33,779 nucleotides of DNA from an uncultured Oscillospiraceae bacterium. GTDB lineage: Bacteria; Bacillota; Clostridia; Oscillospirales; Oscillospiraceae. A program made the translations under genes and the position numbers. Location: the NCBI GenBank assembly GCA_934590355.1, contig CAKTOX010000024.1:1-33779 (forward strand), written 5' to 3'. Positions within the stretch are counted from its first letter, which is position 1; the number at the start of each line of letters is the position of its first letter. The notes beneath the pieces were generated by a model. It was not told the DNA's origin and made no database searches. It saw only the letters and a list, made by a program, of their open reading frames with translations. Below are positions 7,983 through 16,286 of this stretch, piece after piece.

Positions 7983-8302
7983 TATTTTTCACCTCCGTCC
8001 GCCTCTGTTTCATGCGGCTGAGATTTTTTTATCATCACGCGGAGCATGATCATTCCGCCGAACGTCAACCCCATTGCACCGGCAATGAGCATGGCGAGCA
8101 TAGGAAGATCGAACCTCGTGCTGACAAAGTAGATTACGGCAAGCGCTGCAACATCAAGGAAAAAGCGGAGCATATTAGATCCCATGACGCCCGCGATGCT
8201 CTTTGCTTTCATGCTTGCTTTGCTTATGAGCGTATTGACATACGCCACTATAAGTCCCAATGCAAGAGCCGCAGCACAGTACATAAAGTTTAACCAGTTC
8301 AT
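7979..8302 (-). CDS. ATP synthase subunit I-like membrane protein
   Basis: A 107-residue hydrophobic protein with four predicted membrane segments (about 5-25, 42-61, 66-88 with a break) and a short charged tail. Sequence similarity to AtpI cannot be shown by eye; the call rests on position as the first gene of the atp operon, size and topology. AtpI-type proteins are non-essential assembly or ion-uptake helpers of F-ATPases. The start is ATG 8302 behind GAGGAC; the stop overlaps the atpB start by four bases. Confidence 0.65.
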   Translation of the reverse strand: MNWLNFMYCAAALALGLIVAYVNTLISKASMKAKSIAGVMGSNMLRFFLDVAALAVIYFVSTRFDLPMLAMLIAGAMGLTFGGMIMLRVMIKKSQPHETEADGGEKY

Positions 8303-8350
8303 ACTTCGTCCTCACATATACAAACACTTGACCATAGTACACAACAGTAT

Positions 8351-8380
8351 TATTTAACACCATCTTAACAGTAATTGCAA
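8351..8380 (-). promoter_or_regulatory. Candidate sigma-A promoter of the atp operon
   Basis: Read leftward: -35 TTGCAA (8375-8380), 18-base spacer, TGT followed by -10 TAAATA (8351-8356), an extended -10 form. It lies about 50 bases before the first atp gene. The same ATGGTGTTAAA core recurs in the ahcY promoter at 12197-12225. Confidence 0.5.
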
Positions 8381-8488
8381 TGTGTTTTTTCGCGATTTTA
8401 TGCATTTCTCATAAATTGTACAAATTCAACCCAAATTTTAGGCACATTGCCCCATGTGTTAAAAATGTGGCACTTTTTTATGATAAAA

Positions 8489-8520
8489 CCGCCGCAGAAT
8501 TTAAATAAATCCTGCGGCGG
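8489..8520 (-). terminator. Intrinsic terminator of the ahcY-mgtE-carrier operon
   Basis: Perfect 9-bp arms CCGCCGCAG (8489-8497) and CTGCGGCGG (8512-8520). Read leftward the stem is followed by TTTTATC. It begins only six bases after the stop codon of the carrier gene at 8527. Confidence 0.8.
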
Positions 8521-8526
8521 TAATAC

Positions 8527-9447
8527 TCAGCCGAGCCCCAAAAGGGCGATTATTGCCGGAATGGTCAGTATGGATAACACAGAGCCTATGAACACTGCCT
8601 CCGAGCCCTCGACGCCGTCGCGTCCGTACTCGATGCCGAGTATCGGGCATATGATCGCGGGCGGGCAGGCAGCGACTATAACGATGGTTCCGAGCATGAC
8701 GGGGTCTGTAACAAAAAATCTCAGTATGCCCCACACTACGATGGGGATAACGAGCAGTCGAACGAAGTTTATCCCGTAAAGCCGCGGCTGCGTGAGCGCT
8801 TCCTTTATGGAAACGTTGCCGAGCGACAGTCCCACGCTCATCATCGAAAGCGGTACGCACGCTGCCGAAACGGTATCGGCAACATCGTCAACAAGGACGG
8901 GCATCGGTATCTCGAAAACGAAGATGACAGTTGCCAAAAGCGTTGCGATGATGGGCGTGTTTATGATTTTTTTGAAGTTAAACTTCTTTTCTCCGTTACT
9001 CTCCTGAAGCTGCATAACGCCGACGGTATACAGAAGGATATTGAACGGAATGTTCGTGAGCGCCGCGAAAAAGACCATGTCCTCGTTATAAACGGCGGCG
9101 ACTATCGGAAATCCGACGAAGCCGACGTTTGAAAACGCGGTGAGCAGGCGGTACATTCCCGTGTCCCCGCCCTTTATCCGCAGAGCCGAGGGGGTTATGT
9201 AGGCAATAGCCATGCTTATGAGCATCATCAGCGTGAGCATCCCGATGCCGAATATAACGTCCGCCTTTGCCATGGACATCTGCTTATTGATGACAGACGA
9301 GAGGATCATGCCGGCAAGCAGGACGTTAATGACAATTTTGCTGAGTCCCTTGTTGAATTCCGGGCCGACGACTTTGAGCTTTGCGCACAGATAGCCGATG
9401 CCCATGAGAATGGTGAGCAGAGCCATCTTTTCGATCAGTACAAGCAT
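8527..9447 (-). CDS. Auxin efflux carrier (AEC) family transporter
   Basis: A 306-residue, highly hydrophobic protein with about ten membrane helices in two five-helix halves. 'LLTAFSNVGFVGFPIVAAVY' (about 104-123) and 'PPAIICPILGIEYGRDG' in the second half fit the AEC/malonate-auxin transporter fold; both halves contain the proline-broken helices typical of it. Members export or import small organic anions such as malate or malonate; the substrate here cannot be told. The start is ATG 9447 with GGAGGA 13 bases upstream, a slightly long spacing. Only 32 bases separate it from mgtE, and a terminator follows, so it is the last gene of the ahcY-mgtE unit. Confidence 0.85.
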   Translation of the reverse strand: MLVLIEKMALLTILMGIGYLCAKLKVVGPEFNKGLSKIVINVLLAGMILSSVINKQMSMAKADVIFGIGMLTLMMLISMAIAYITPSALRIKGGDTGMYRLLTAFSNVGFVGFPIVAAVYNEDMVFFAALTNIPFNILLYTVGVMQLQESNGEKKFNFKKIINTPIIATLLATVIFVFEIPMPVLVDDVADTVSAACVPLSMMSVGLSLGNVSIKEALTQPRLYGINFVRLLVIPIVVWGILRFFVTDPVMLGTIVIVAACPPAIICPILGIEYGRDGVEGSEAVFIGSVLSILTIPAIIALLGLG

Positions 9448-9479
9448 ATTGCGTTTCTATTCCTCCGTGGATATTCCGC

Positions 9480-10880
9480 TCAGAAGCTTATCATAAGCTT
9501 TGCTATCTCAAAATAAATGAGCAGCGAGACAGCGTCCGTTATGGTTGATATGAGCGGGTTTGCCATGACCGCGGGATCTGCGCCGAGCTTTTCGGCGGCT
9601 ATGGGCAGCACGCTGCCGACTACCTTTGCGAACATGACGATAAAGACAATGGAAAGACTGACGACTCCCGCAACTGTGAGCGTTACGGCGTCGTTTCCGA
9701 GAAGAAGCTTATCAACGAGAAGCATCTTAGCGAAGTTTACCGCGGCGAGCGTGAGTCCGCACAAGATAGCGACCCTGAACTCTTTCCAAACAACAGGGCC
9801 TACATCCTTGGGCTCAGTGTCGCCCAGAGAGATGCTTCGGATAACGGCGGTGGACGCCTGCGCGCCGGAGTTGCCGCCCGTGCCCATGAGCATGGGGATA
9901 AAGCCGATGAGCACCGCCTGCACGGCAAGCGCGTCCTCAAAGGAGTTTATTATCATGCTCGTGAATGTCGCCGAGAGCATGAGGAACATCAGCCACGGCA
10001 CGCGCCGCTTCCACATATCCATTGCACTCGTGCGGGAATAGGGCTTATCCGACGGGGTCATTGCCGCCATGAGTTCGAAGTCCTCGGTGGCCTCGGCTTC
10101 CATAACGTCGATGACATCGTCGACCGTAACGATGCCGACAAGGCGGCCTTCCTTATCCGTGACGGGCAGTGCCATGAGGTCGTAGTCGGAGATCTTCTCC
10201 GCCGCCTCCTCCTGGTCGTCATGGGTCATGCAGAATACGATATTCGTATCCATGATGTCCTCTATAACGGTCTCGTCATCGGACAAAAGCAGGTCCTTCA
10301 CCGACAAAACGCCCTCTAGCTTTCTGTCGGCAGAGGTGACGAAGCAGGTGTAGATGGTCTCCTTATCCTCGCCTATCCTGCGGATGCGCGCGATGGATTC
10401 GCGCACGTTCATGTATTTTTTGAGATCGACAAACTCGGCCGTCATTATGCTTCCGGCGGAGTTTTCGGGGTAATTGAGATACTGGTTTATGAGCCTTCTC
10501 GTTTCCGGCGTCGCGGTGCGCATGACACGCTTGACGACATTCGCGGGAAGCTCCTCCATCATGTCGACAGCGTCGTCAACGTACAGCTCTTCGATGATGG
10601 CTGACAGCTCGGAGTCGGTTATAGAGTTGATTATCTGCTCCTGCTCGGGCGTATCGAAATTTGCGAAAACGACCGCGGCGGTCTCCTTGGACAGAAGTCT
10701 GAAAACCATCGGCATTCGGTTGTCGCCTATCTCGGTCAGAAACTCGGCAACGTCGAATTCGTTCATGTCCTCGAGCCGAAGCTGGAGCTCCTTCATTCTG
10801 CGCTCGTCGAGAAGCTGCATCAGCTCTCCCGCCTGTTTATCGCGCATTGTCTCAAAGTCCATATTCTCCATGTTTTCCAT
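9480..10880 (-). CDS. mgtE: Magnesium transporter MgtE
   Basis: A 466-residue protein with the full MgtE plan: an acidic cytosolic N domain (about 15-135) including 'VDDAVDMMEELP', the 'SAGSIMT' linker (141-147), two CBS domains (about 148-205 and 210-265, the second with 'LPVTDKEGRLVGIVTVDDVI'), a connecting helix and five membrane helices (about 295-466). 'GTGGNSGAQAS' marks the Mg2+ pore. In characterised MgtE the cytosolic domains bind Mg2+ and close the pore when internal Mg2+ is high. The start is ATG 10880 after AAAGGAGG. No M-box-like leader is present because the gene follows ahcY by only 40 bases. Confidence 0.95.
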   Translation of the reverse strand: MENMENMDFETMRDKQAGELMQLLDERRMKELQLRLEDMNEFDVAEFLTEIGDNRMPMVFRLLSKETAAVVFANFDTPEQEQIINSITDSELSAIIEELYVDDAVDMMEELPANVVKRVMRTATPETRRLINQYLNYPENSAGSIMTAEFVDLKKYMNVRESIARIRRIGEDKETIYTCFVTSADRKLEGVLSVKDLLLSDDETVIEDIMDTNIVFCMTHDDQEEAAEKISDYDLMALPVTDKEGRLVGIVTVDDVIDVMEAEATEDFELMAAMTPSDKPYSRTSAMDMWKRRVPWLMFLMLSATFTSMIINSFEDALAVQAVLIGFIPMLMGTGGNSGAQASTAVIRSISLGDTEPKDVGPVVWKEFRVAILCGLTLAAVNFAKMLLVDKLLLGNDAVTLTVAGVVSLSIVFIVMFAKVVGSVLPIAAEKLGADPAVMANPLISTITDAVSLLIYFEIAKLMISF

Positions 10881-10920
10881 TTAGGAGCCTCCTTTCAGCG
10901 TCGATACGGCCCTTTGAAGG

Positions 10921-12156
10921 TCATTTGCCGAGATACTCCGCCTGCTCGCGGCTGAGCGAGTCTATGCCGACGCCCATAGCGCGCAGCTTGCATCTTGCGA
11001 CCTCCTCGTCTATTTCACGCGGAACGGAGATGACGCCGGGCTTTACGCTGTCGCGGTTATCGGCAAGGTATTTTGCGGAAAGAGCCTGTATCGCAAAGCT
11101 CATGTCCATAATTTCCGCCGGGTGACCGTCCGCCGCGGCAAGGTTTACGAGCCTGCCCTCGGCGATGGTGAAGAGAGTTTTTCCGTCGGGCATAACGTAG
11201 CCCTGGATATTGTGGCGCGCCTCGTATTTTTTGACCGCAGTCTTTTCGAGCGCGTCCATATCGACCTCGACGTTGAAGTGGCCTGCGTTACTGAGTATCG
11301 CGCCGTCCTTCATAAGGGGGAAGTGCTCTGCGGTTATTATATCTCTGCCGCCGGTAACGGTGCAGAAAATATCGCCTATCTTTGCAGCCTCCGCCATGGG
11401 CATGACCTCGTAGCCGTCCATTACCGCCTCAAGCGCACGGATGGGGTCGGTCTCGGTGACGATGACCTTTGCCCCCAGCCCCTTGGCGCGCAGCGACACG
11501 CCCTTGCCGCACCAGCCGTAGCCGGAGATAACGACGTATTTGCCCGCGATGATGAGGTTCGTGGTGCGGCAGATGCCGTCCCAAACACTCTGACCTGTGC
11601 CGTAGCGGTTATCGAACATATGCTTGCAGTCGGCGTCGTTTACCATGACCATCGGGAAGCGCAGAGTGCCGGCGGACGCCATGATGCGCAGGCGGTTTAT
11701 GCCGGTGGTGGTCTCCTCGCAGCCACCGATGACGTTTGCGATGAGCTCCGGGTATTCCTCGTGCATGAGATGAACAAGATCTCCGCCGTCGTCGATGATA
11801 ATATTCGGCCCTACCTTGAGTACCTCGCGCAGGCAATCCTCATACTGCTGCTCGGAGCAACCATACTCGGCAAAGACGTTCATACCGCCGTGAGCGAGCG
11901 CCGCGGCGACGTCGTCTTGCGTTGAAAGGGGGTTAGAGCCCGTGACATACATTTCCGCTCCGCCCATTTCGAGCACACGGCACAAATACGCCGTTTTTGC
12001 CTCAAGATGCACGGAGAGCGCGACCTTCAGCCCCGCAAAGGGCTTTTCCCGGGAAAACTCGTCCGCTATGCCGCGGAGCACGGGCATATTGCGTTCGACC
12101 CAGTTGATCTTCATTTCGCCGGACGGCGCAAGAGCTATATCTTTTATTATGCTCAT
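10921..12156 (-). CDS. ahcY: Adenosylhomocysteinase (S-adenosylhomocysteine hydrolase)
   Basis: A 411-residue enzyme that splits S-adenosylhomocysteine into adenosine and homocysteine, relieving inhibition of methyltransferases. The NAD-binding glycine motif 'GYGWCGKG' is at 212-219, and the substrate/NAD contact motif 'NDADCKHMFDNRYGTGQS' at 173-190. The C-terminus lacks the extended loop of the eukaryotic form and is close to the shorter (about 400-420 aa) bacterial/archaeal type. It is the first gene of the unit with mgtE and the carrier, starts at ATG 12156 behind GGGGGATA, and has its own promoter facing away from the SPFH operon. Confidence 0.96.
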   Translation of the reverse strand: MSIIKDIALAPSGEMKINWVERNMPVLRGIADEFSREKPFAGLKVALSVHLEAKTAYLCRVLEMGGAEMYVTGSNPLSTQDDVAAALAHGGMNVFAEYGCSEQQYEDCLREVLKVGPNIIIDDGGDLVHLMHEEYPELIANVIGGCEETTTGINRLRIMASAGTLRFPMVMVNDADCKHMFDNRYGTGQSVWDGICRTTNLIIAGKYVVISGYGWCGKGVSLRAKGLGAKVIVTETDPIRALEAVMDGYEVMPMAEAAKIGDIFCTVTGGRDIITAEHFPLMKDGAILSNAGHFNVEVDMDALEKTAVKKYEARHNIQGYVMPDGKTLFTIAEGRLVNLAAADGHPAEIMDMSFAIQALSAKYLADNRDSVKPGVISVPREIDEEVARCKLRAMGVGIDSLSREQAEYLGK

Positions 12157-12196
12157 TTTTTATCCCCCTTGGAACATTAAAATTAACAAACAATTT

Positions 12197-12225
12197 ATTT
12201 TAACACCATAATTAAATATAAGCAA
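12197..12225 (-). promoter_or_regulatory. Sigma-A promoter of ahcY
   Basis: Read leftward: -35 TTGCTT (12220-12225), 17-base spacer, TGT plus -10 TAAAAT (12197-12202), an extended -10 promoter. Its -35 is separated by only three bases from the -35 of the rightward promoter. Confidence 0.65.
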
Positions 12226-12228
12226 GTG

Positions 12229-12257
12229 TTGAAAGGGACTGTTTAGCATGATATAAT
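12229..12257 (+). promoter_or_regulatory. Strong sigma-A promoter of the SPFH/zinc-ribbon/TPM operon
   Basis: TTGAAA (12229-12234), 17-base spacer, TGA plus TATAAT (12252-12257). It leaves a leader of roughly 75 bases before the ATG at 12341, in which I see no clear structure. Confidence 0.8.
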
Positions 12258-12340
12258 TTGCATAACAATACAGTGTTCGATACAAATATTGAAAAATGAC
12301 TAAATAAAAATAAAAAATTTTAAGAGAGGAGCAATAGGAT

Positions 12341-13693
12341 ATGGGTCTTATCAAAGCAGGTATCGGTGCGCTCGGCAGCACGCTGGCCGACCAGTGGAAG
12401 GAGTTTTTCTACTGCGAGGCAATGCCGAAGGAGGTTTTGGTCACAAAGGGCCGCAAGCAGATCAGCGGAAGATCCTCGAACACCAAGGGCAGCGACAACA
12501 TCATTTCCAACGGCTCGGGCATAGCGGTGGCCGACGGACAGTGCATGATGATCGTTGAGCAGGGCAAGATAGTCGAGGTCTGCGCAGAGCCGGGTCAGTA
12601 TACATACGACACCTCCAGCGAGCCGAGCATCTTTTCCGGCAACCTCAGCGAGAGCATCAAGGAGAGCTTCCGCACGCTCGGCAAGCGTTTCACCTTCGGC
12701 GGCGACACCGCCAAGGATCAGCGCATTTACTATTTTAACACCAAGGAGCTCATCGACAACAAGTTCGGAACTCCCAACCCCATCCCCTTCCGCGTCGTTG
12801 ACAGCAAGATAGGGCTTGACGTTGACGTTTCGGTGCGCTGCTCGGGCGTTTATTCATACAAGATGGCAGACCCCCTGCTGTTTTACACGAACGTCTGCGG
12901 AAACGTTTCGGAGGAATACACCCGCGACGAGCTCGACGGTCAGCTCAAGACCGAGTTTATAAGCGCGCTTCAGCCTGCCTTCGGACGCCTGTCCGATCTC
13001 GAGATGCGCCCGAACCAGATAGTCAGCCACAACACCGAGCTTGAAAACGCGATGAATGCGGCTCTGTCGGAAAAATGGGGTGCACTGCGCGGCTTGCAGG
13101 TCGTGAGTATTGCGCTCGGCTCCGTAACGCTCCCGGACGAGGACGCGGAGATGATAAAGACGCTCCAGCGCTCGGCAGTCATGCGCGACCCGACCATGGC
13201 GGCGGCGACCCTCGTCGGCGCTCAGGCGGATGCGATGAAAACGGCAGCCGGAAACAGTGCGGGCGCGATGACCGGCTTTATGGGCATGGGCATGGCAATG
13301 AACGCCGGCGGCGGAATGAACGCTCAAAATCTCTATGCCATGGGTCAGCAGCAGCAAGCGCAGCAGCCCGTGCAGCCTCAGCAGCCTCAGCAGCCTGCGC
13401 AGCCCGCTCCCGCGGCTCCCGCAGCAGATGCGTGGACCTGCTCCTGCGGTGCGACGGTCACGGGAAAATTCTGCACCGAGTGCGGCTCCCCCAGACCCGC
13501 GCAGAACGGCTGGGTATGCTCCTGCGGCGCGGTGAACAAGGGCAAGTTCTGCTCCGAATGCGGCGCAAAGAAGCCCGAGAGCGCCCCGCTTTACCGCTGC
13601 GATGAGTGCGGCTGGGAGCCCGAGGATCCCGCTCACCCGCCCAAATTCTGCCCCGAATGCGGCGACCCGTTTAACGATAACGACCGCAAATAA
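12341..13693 (+). CDS. SPFH-domain protein with C-terminal zinc ribbons (YdjI-like)
   Basis: A 450-residue protein. Residues about 20-310 form an SPFH/band-7-like domain of the 'virion core' type (for example 'GSGIAVADGQCMMIVEQGKI' near 59-78, and 'LQVVSIALGSVTLPDEDAEM' near 248-267). A Met/Gly-rich stretch and a Gln/Pro/Ala linker (about 320-365) follow. The tail has three Cys pairs-of-pairs: 'CSCGATVTGKFCTECG', 'CSCGAVNKGKFCSECG' and 'CDECGW...CPECG', each a probable zinc ribbon. SPFH proteins form membrane-associated rings; the closest relation I recall is Bacillus YdjI, which works with YdjG and YdjH in membrane stress. The start is ATG 12341 behind AGAGAGGAG. It is first in a three-gene operon. 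Confidence 0.8.
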   Translation: MGLIKAGIGALGSTLADQWKEFFYCEAMPKEVLVTKGRKQISGRSSNTKGSDNIISNGSGIAVADGQCMMIVEQGKIVEVCAEPGQYTYDTSSEPSIFSGNLSESIKESFRTLGKRFTFGGDTAKDQRIYYFNTKELIDNKFGTPNPIPFRVVDSKIGLDVDVSVRCSGVYSYKMADPLLFYTNVCGNVSEEYTRDELDGQLKTEFISALQPAFGRLSDLEMRPNQIVSHNTELENAMNAALSEKWGALRGLQVVSIALGSVTLPDEDAEMIKTLQRSAVMRDPTMAAATLVGAQADAMKTAAGNSAGAMTGFMGMGMAMNAGGGMNAQNLYAMGQQQQAQQPVQPQQPQQPAQPAPAAPAADAWTCSCGATVTGKFCTECGSPRPAQNGWVCSCGAVNKGKFCSECGAKKPESAPLYRCDECGWEPEDPAHPPKFCPECGDPFNDNDRK

Positions 13694-13706
13694 GGAGTAA
13701 AAAGTT

Positions 13707-14786
13707 ATGGATACTATGCTGCAATACAAATGTCCGTGCTGCGGCGGTGCCATAGCCTACGACGGCGCCAGCGGCAAGATGAAATGTCCCTACTGCGACA
13801 CCGAATTTGATTTGGAAACGCTCAAGAGCTACGATGCGGAGCTCAAGGGCGATAAGGACGACGAGCTGGAATGGAAGGAGGACGAGAGGGCTCATTTCGA
13901 CGAGGAGTCGGGAATGAACATCTACGTCTGCTCCTCGTGCGGAGGCGAGATAATCGCAGAGGAGACCACGTCCGCGATGAGCTGCCCCTACTGCGGCAAT
14001 CCCGTCATATTCAAATCCCAGCTCAAGGGCGAGCTTTGCCCCGATTATATCATTCCCTTTAAGCTCGACAAGGCCGCCGCAAAGGCAGCGCTCAAAAAGC
14101 ATCTTAGCGGCAAAAAGCTCCTGCCGAAGGTATTCAGCAGCGAAAATCACATCGACGAAGTAAAGGGAGTTTATGTTCCGTTTTGGCTGTTTGACACGGA
14201 CGCGGACGCTCGCGCACGCTATCGCGCAACGAAGGTGCGTGCATGGTCGGACAAAAACTACGACTACACGGAAACGAGCTTTTACGCAATTTCGCGCTGC
14301 GGAAAAATGGGCTTTGAGCACATTCCCGTGGACGGCTCGAAGAGTATGCCGGACGATCTCATGGAGTCCGTAGAGCCGTTTAACTTCTCCGATGCGGTGG
14401 ATTTTCAGACGGCGTATCTGGCGGGCTACCTCGCCGACAAATACGACGTTGCGGCGGAAGTGTGCAATGAGCGCGCAAACGAGAGAGTTAAGAAGAGTGC
14501 AGAGCAAATGCTCTCCTCGACCATCTCCTCGGCTTATACAAGCGTCATACCCGAAAGCTCGTCCGTCTCTCTTTCCGGCGGGCAGAAAAAATATGCCCTC
14601 TACCCCGTTTGGATACTCAACACCACCTGGAACGGCAACAAATACACCTTCGCCATGAACGGTCAGACAGGAAAATTTGTCGGTGACCTGCCTGTTGACA
14701 AGGGCAGGTACTGGAAATATTTCTGCTCGATCTGCGGCGCGGTCTCGCTCATATCATATTTCCTGATATGGACGCTGATGGGCTGA
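13707..14786 (+). CDS. Zinc-ribbon membrane protein (YdjG-like)
   Basis: A 359-residue protein with two N-terminal zinc ribbons: Cys9/Cys12 with Cys27/Cys30 ('CPYC'), then 'CSSCGGE' paired with 'CPYCGN' at about 74-97. A mixed middle domain follows ('LCPDYIIPFKLDKAAAKAAL', 'VKGVYVPFWLFD') and ends in a single hydrophobic segment near the C-terminus ('AVSLISYFLIWTLMG'). This TFIIB-type zinc ribbon plus 'P.....VP.W' plan is found in membrane-stress proteins such as YdjG, as I recall. It starts 13 bases after the SPFH gene behind AAGGAGT and ends four bases before the ribosome site of the TPM gene, so the three are one operon. Confidence 0.75.
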   Translation: MDTMLQYKCPCCGGAIAYDGASGKMKCPYCDTEFDLETLKSYDAELKGDKDDELEWKEDERAHFDEESGMNIYVCSSCGGEIIAEETTSAMSCPYCGNPVIFKSQLKGELCPDYIIPFKLDKAAAKAALKKHLSGKKLLPKVFSSENHIDEVKGVYVPFWLFDTDADARARYRATKVRAWSDKNYDYTETSFYAISRCGKMGFEHIPVDGSKSMPDDLMESVEPFNFSDAVDFQTAYLAGYLADKYDVAAEVCNERANERVKKSAEQMLSSTISSAYTSVIPESSSVSLSGGQKKYALYPVWILNTTWNGNKYTFAMNGQTGKFVGDLPVDKGRYWKYFCSICGAVSLISYFLIWTLMG

Positions 14787-14799
14787 GGAGGTGTATGAC

Positions 14800-16110
14800 G
14801 TGAAAAAAAAGCTATTATCCGTTCTTCTGGCGCTCGTGCTCATATGTTCTCTCACGGCAGCGGCATTTGCCGACGCCTCGGCAAGCCGGGTGTATGATTA
14901 TGAGGGACTGCTCACGAAGGAGCAGGTCGAGGATCTCGACAGCTGGCTCGATTACATAAGCTATAATTACGACATCGGAGTTGCGGTGATGACGGTCGGG
15001 TCGTTCGACGGCAAGACTGCCGAGGAGTACACGGATGAATTCTACAACAATAACGGCATCGGCATAGGCGACGACAACCGCGGCATCATTCTTCTTATGA
15101 GCGCCGGCGAAAACTATTGGTGTATCAGCCGCTTCGGCTCCGCGAAAGACATTTTCACCGCCGAGCGTGTCGATGAGATGGCAGATAACTTTACGCCGTA
15201 CATGAACGATGGTGATTGGTACAACGCGGCATACAGCTTTGTCATGGACTGCGACACCTACATCACGCTCGAGGCCGGTGAAAAGACCGCCGAAAACCAC
15301 GTTTATGACTTCGAGGAGCTTTTTGAAGAGCTTGACGCTGCCAATCTCAACAGCAGGATAGATAAGATCGTCGCAAAATACGGCGTTGACGTTGCCATCC
15401 TGACCATAGACTCGCTTGACGGCAAGACCGCCGAGGAATACGCCGACGATTACTTTGACTACAACGACTTCGGCATCGGCAAAAACCGCGACGGCATTCT
15501 CCTGCTGCTCAGCCGGAGCGAGAGAGTATGGCACATCACGACTCACGGCTACGCCATCTTCGCCTTCCCCGACGCGTACCTTGACGCAATGGCGGATGAG
15601 ATCGTGCCGTATTTGTCCGACGGCGATTGGTACGGCGCGGCAAGCAGCTTCGTTACCGGCTGCGACACCTATCTTGAGCGTGCCTTTGACGACCCGAGCG
15701 GCACTACGCCGGACAATTTCGATCCCGACAACTTCGCGCCCATCGACACGAACGACCCGTCAACGGACAGCTACGAGCACATCCCGCTCGGCCTATACTG
15801 GAACTGGGTCGGCTATGCGCTCGTTATAGGTCTGATCGTCGCCGTCATCGTTATGTCCGTAATGAAGAGCGGCATGAAGTCCGTGCGCATGAAGGCGGAG
15901 GCCTCCGACTATGTCCGCGATGGCAGCTTTGACCTCACGGAAAGCAACGACACCTATCTGTACAGAACGGTCACAAAGACCGAAAAGCCGAAGAATGACG
16001 ATAAGGGCAGCGGCTCGTCAGGCGGCGGCTTCGGCTCGGGAGGCAACTTCAGCAGTACGCACACCTCCTCGAGCGGATCCACCCACGGCGGACGCGGCGG
16101 CTCATTCTGA
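14800..16110 (+). CDS. Secreted, membrane-anchored protein with two TPM domains (YdjH/YgcG-like)
   Basis: The start is taken as GTG 14800, seven bases after AGGAGGT; an in-frame GTG at 14791 lies inside that ribosome site. The 436-residue product has a signal peptide (KKK, hydrophobic core, cleavage after 'AAAFA') and two TPM-phosphatase-like domains, each starting 'VYDYEGLL'/'VYDFEELF' and containing 'GKTAEEY' and 'NRGIILL'/'RDGILLL' and closing with 'DGDWY.AA.SF' plus 'CDTYI'/'CDTYL'. A membrane helix ('WVGYALVIGLIVAVIVMSVM', about 345-364) and a Ser/Gly-rich tail ending 'GGRGGSF' follow. Two TPM copies in tandem suggest internal duplication. TPM proteins pair with SPFH proteins in envelope-stress operons. 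Domains face outside, the tail inside. Confidence 0.8.
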   Translation: MKKKLLSVLLALVLICSLTAAAFADASASRVYDYEGLLTKEQVEDLDSWLDYISYNYDIGVAVMTVGSFDGKTAEEYTDEFYNNNGIGIGDDNRGIILLMSAGENYWCISRFGSAKDIFTAERVDEMADNFTPYMNDGDWYNAAYSFVMDCDTYITLEAGEKTAENHVYDFEELFEELDAANLNSRIDKIVAKYGVDVAILTIDSLDGKTAEEYADDYFDYNDFGIGKNRDGILLLLSRSERVWHITTHGYAIFAFPDAYLDAMADEIVPYLSDGDWYGAASSFVTGCDTYLERAFDDPSGTTPDNFDPDNFAPIDTNDPSTDSYEHIPLGLYWNWVGYALVIGLIVAVIVMSVMKSGMKSVRMKAEASDYVRDGSFDLTESNDTYLYRTVTKTEKPKNDDKGSGSSGGGFGSGGNFSSTHTSSSGSTHGGRGGSF

Positions 16111-16130
16111 CGCAGCAGCTTAACATCACA

Positions 16131-16158
16131 AAACGGAGTCGAAAGGCTCCGTTTTTTT
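16131..16158 (+). terminator. Intrinsic terminator after the TPM gene
   Basis: AAACGGAGTC (16131-16140) and GGCTCCGTTT (16145-16154) form a 10-bp stem (one G-T wobble) closed by a GAAA tetraloop and followed by a T-run. Confidence 0.88.
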
Positions 16159-16200
16159 ATTGCCTTCTTTCGTGGCTATGCAATTATTTTAACATTTACG

Positions 16201-16232
16201 AAAACGTGTAGAATTTGCTACACGTTTTTTGC
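16201..16232. repeat. Perfect 11-bp palindrome before the CdhC-like gene (second terminator or operator)
   Basis: AAAACGTGTAG (16201-16211) and CTACACGTTTT (16218-16228) with a 6-base loop and a following T-run. It can act as a second rightward terminator, but the right arm also occupies the expected -35 region of the TATAAT at 16244, so it could be an operator for the next gene. Confidence 0.7.
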
Positions 16233-16243
16233 GTTCGAGCGTC

Positions 16244-16249
16244 TATAAT
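16244..16249 (+). promoter_or_regulatory. Candidate -10 element of the CdhC-like gene
   Basis: Perfect TATAAT at 16244-16249, 37 bases before the ATG. No good -35 lies 16-18 bases upstream; that stretch is the right arm of the palindrome at 16201-16228, so the promoter is either weak or activator dependent. Confidence 0.5.
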
Positions 16250-16286
16250 ATACTCAAAGGAATTAAAGAGTTAAAGGAGACACAGC

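Noticed and set aside
10881..10920. Mg2+ riboswitch before mgtE
   Set aside because: The gap to ahcY is only 40 bases and shows no suitable structure.
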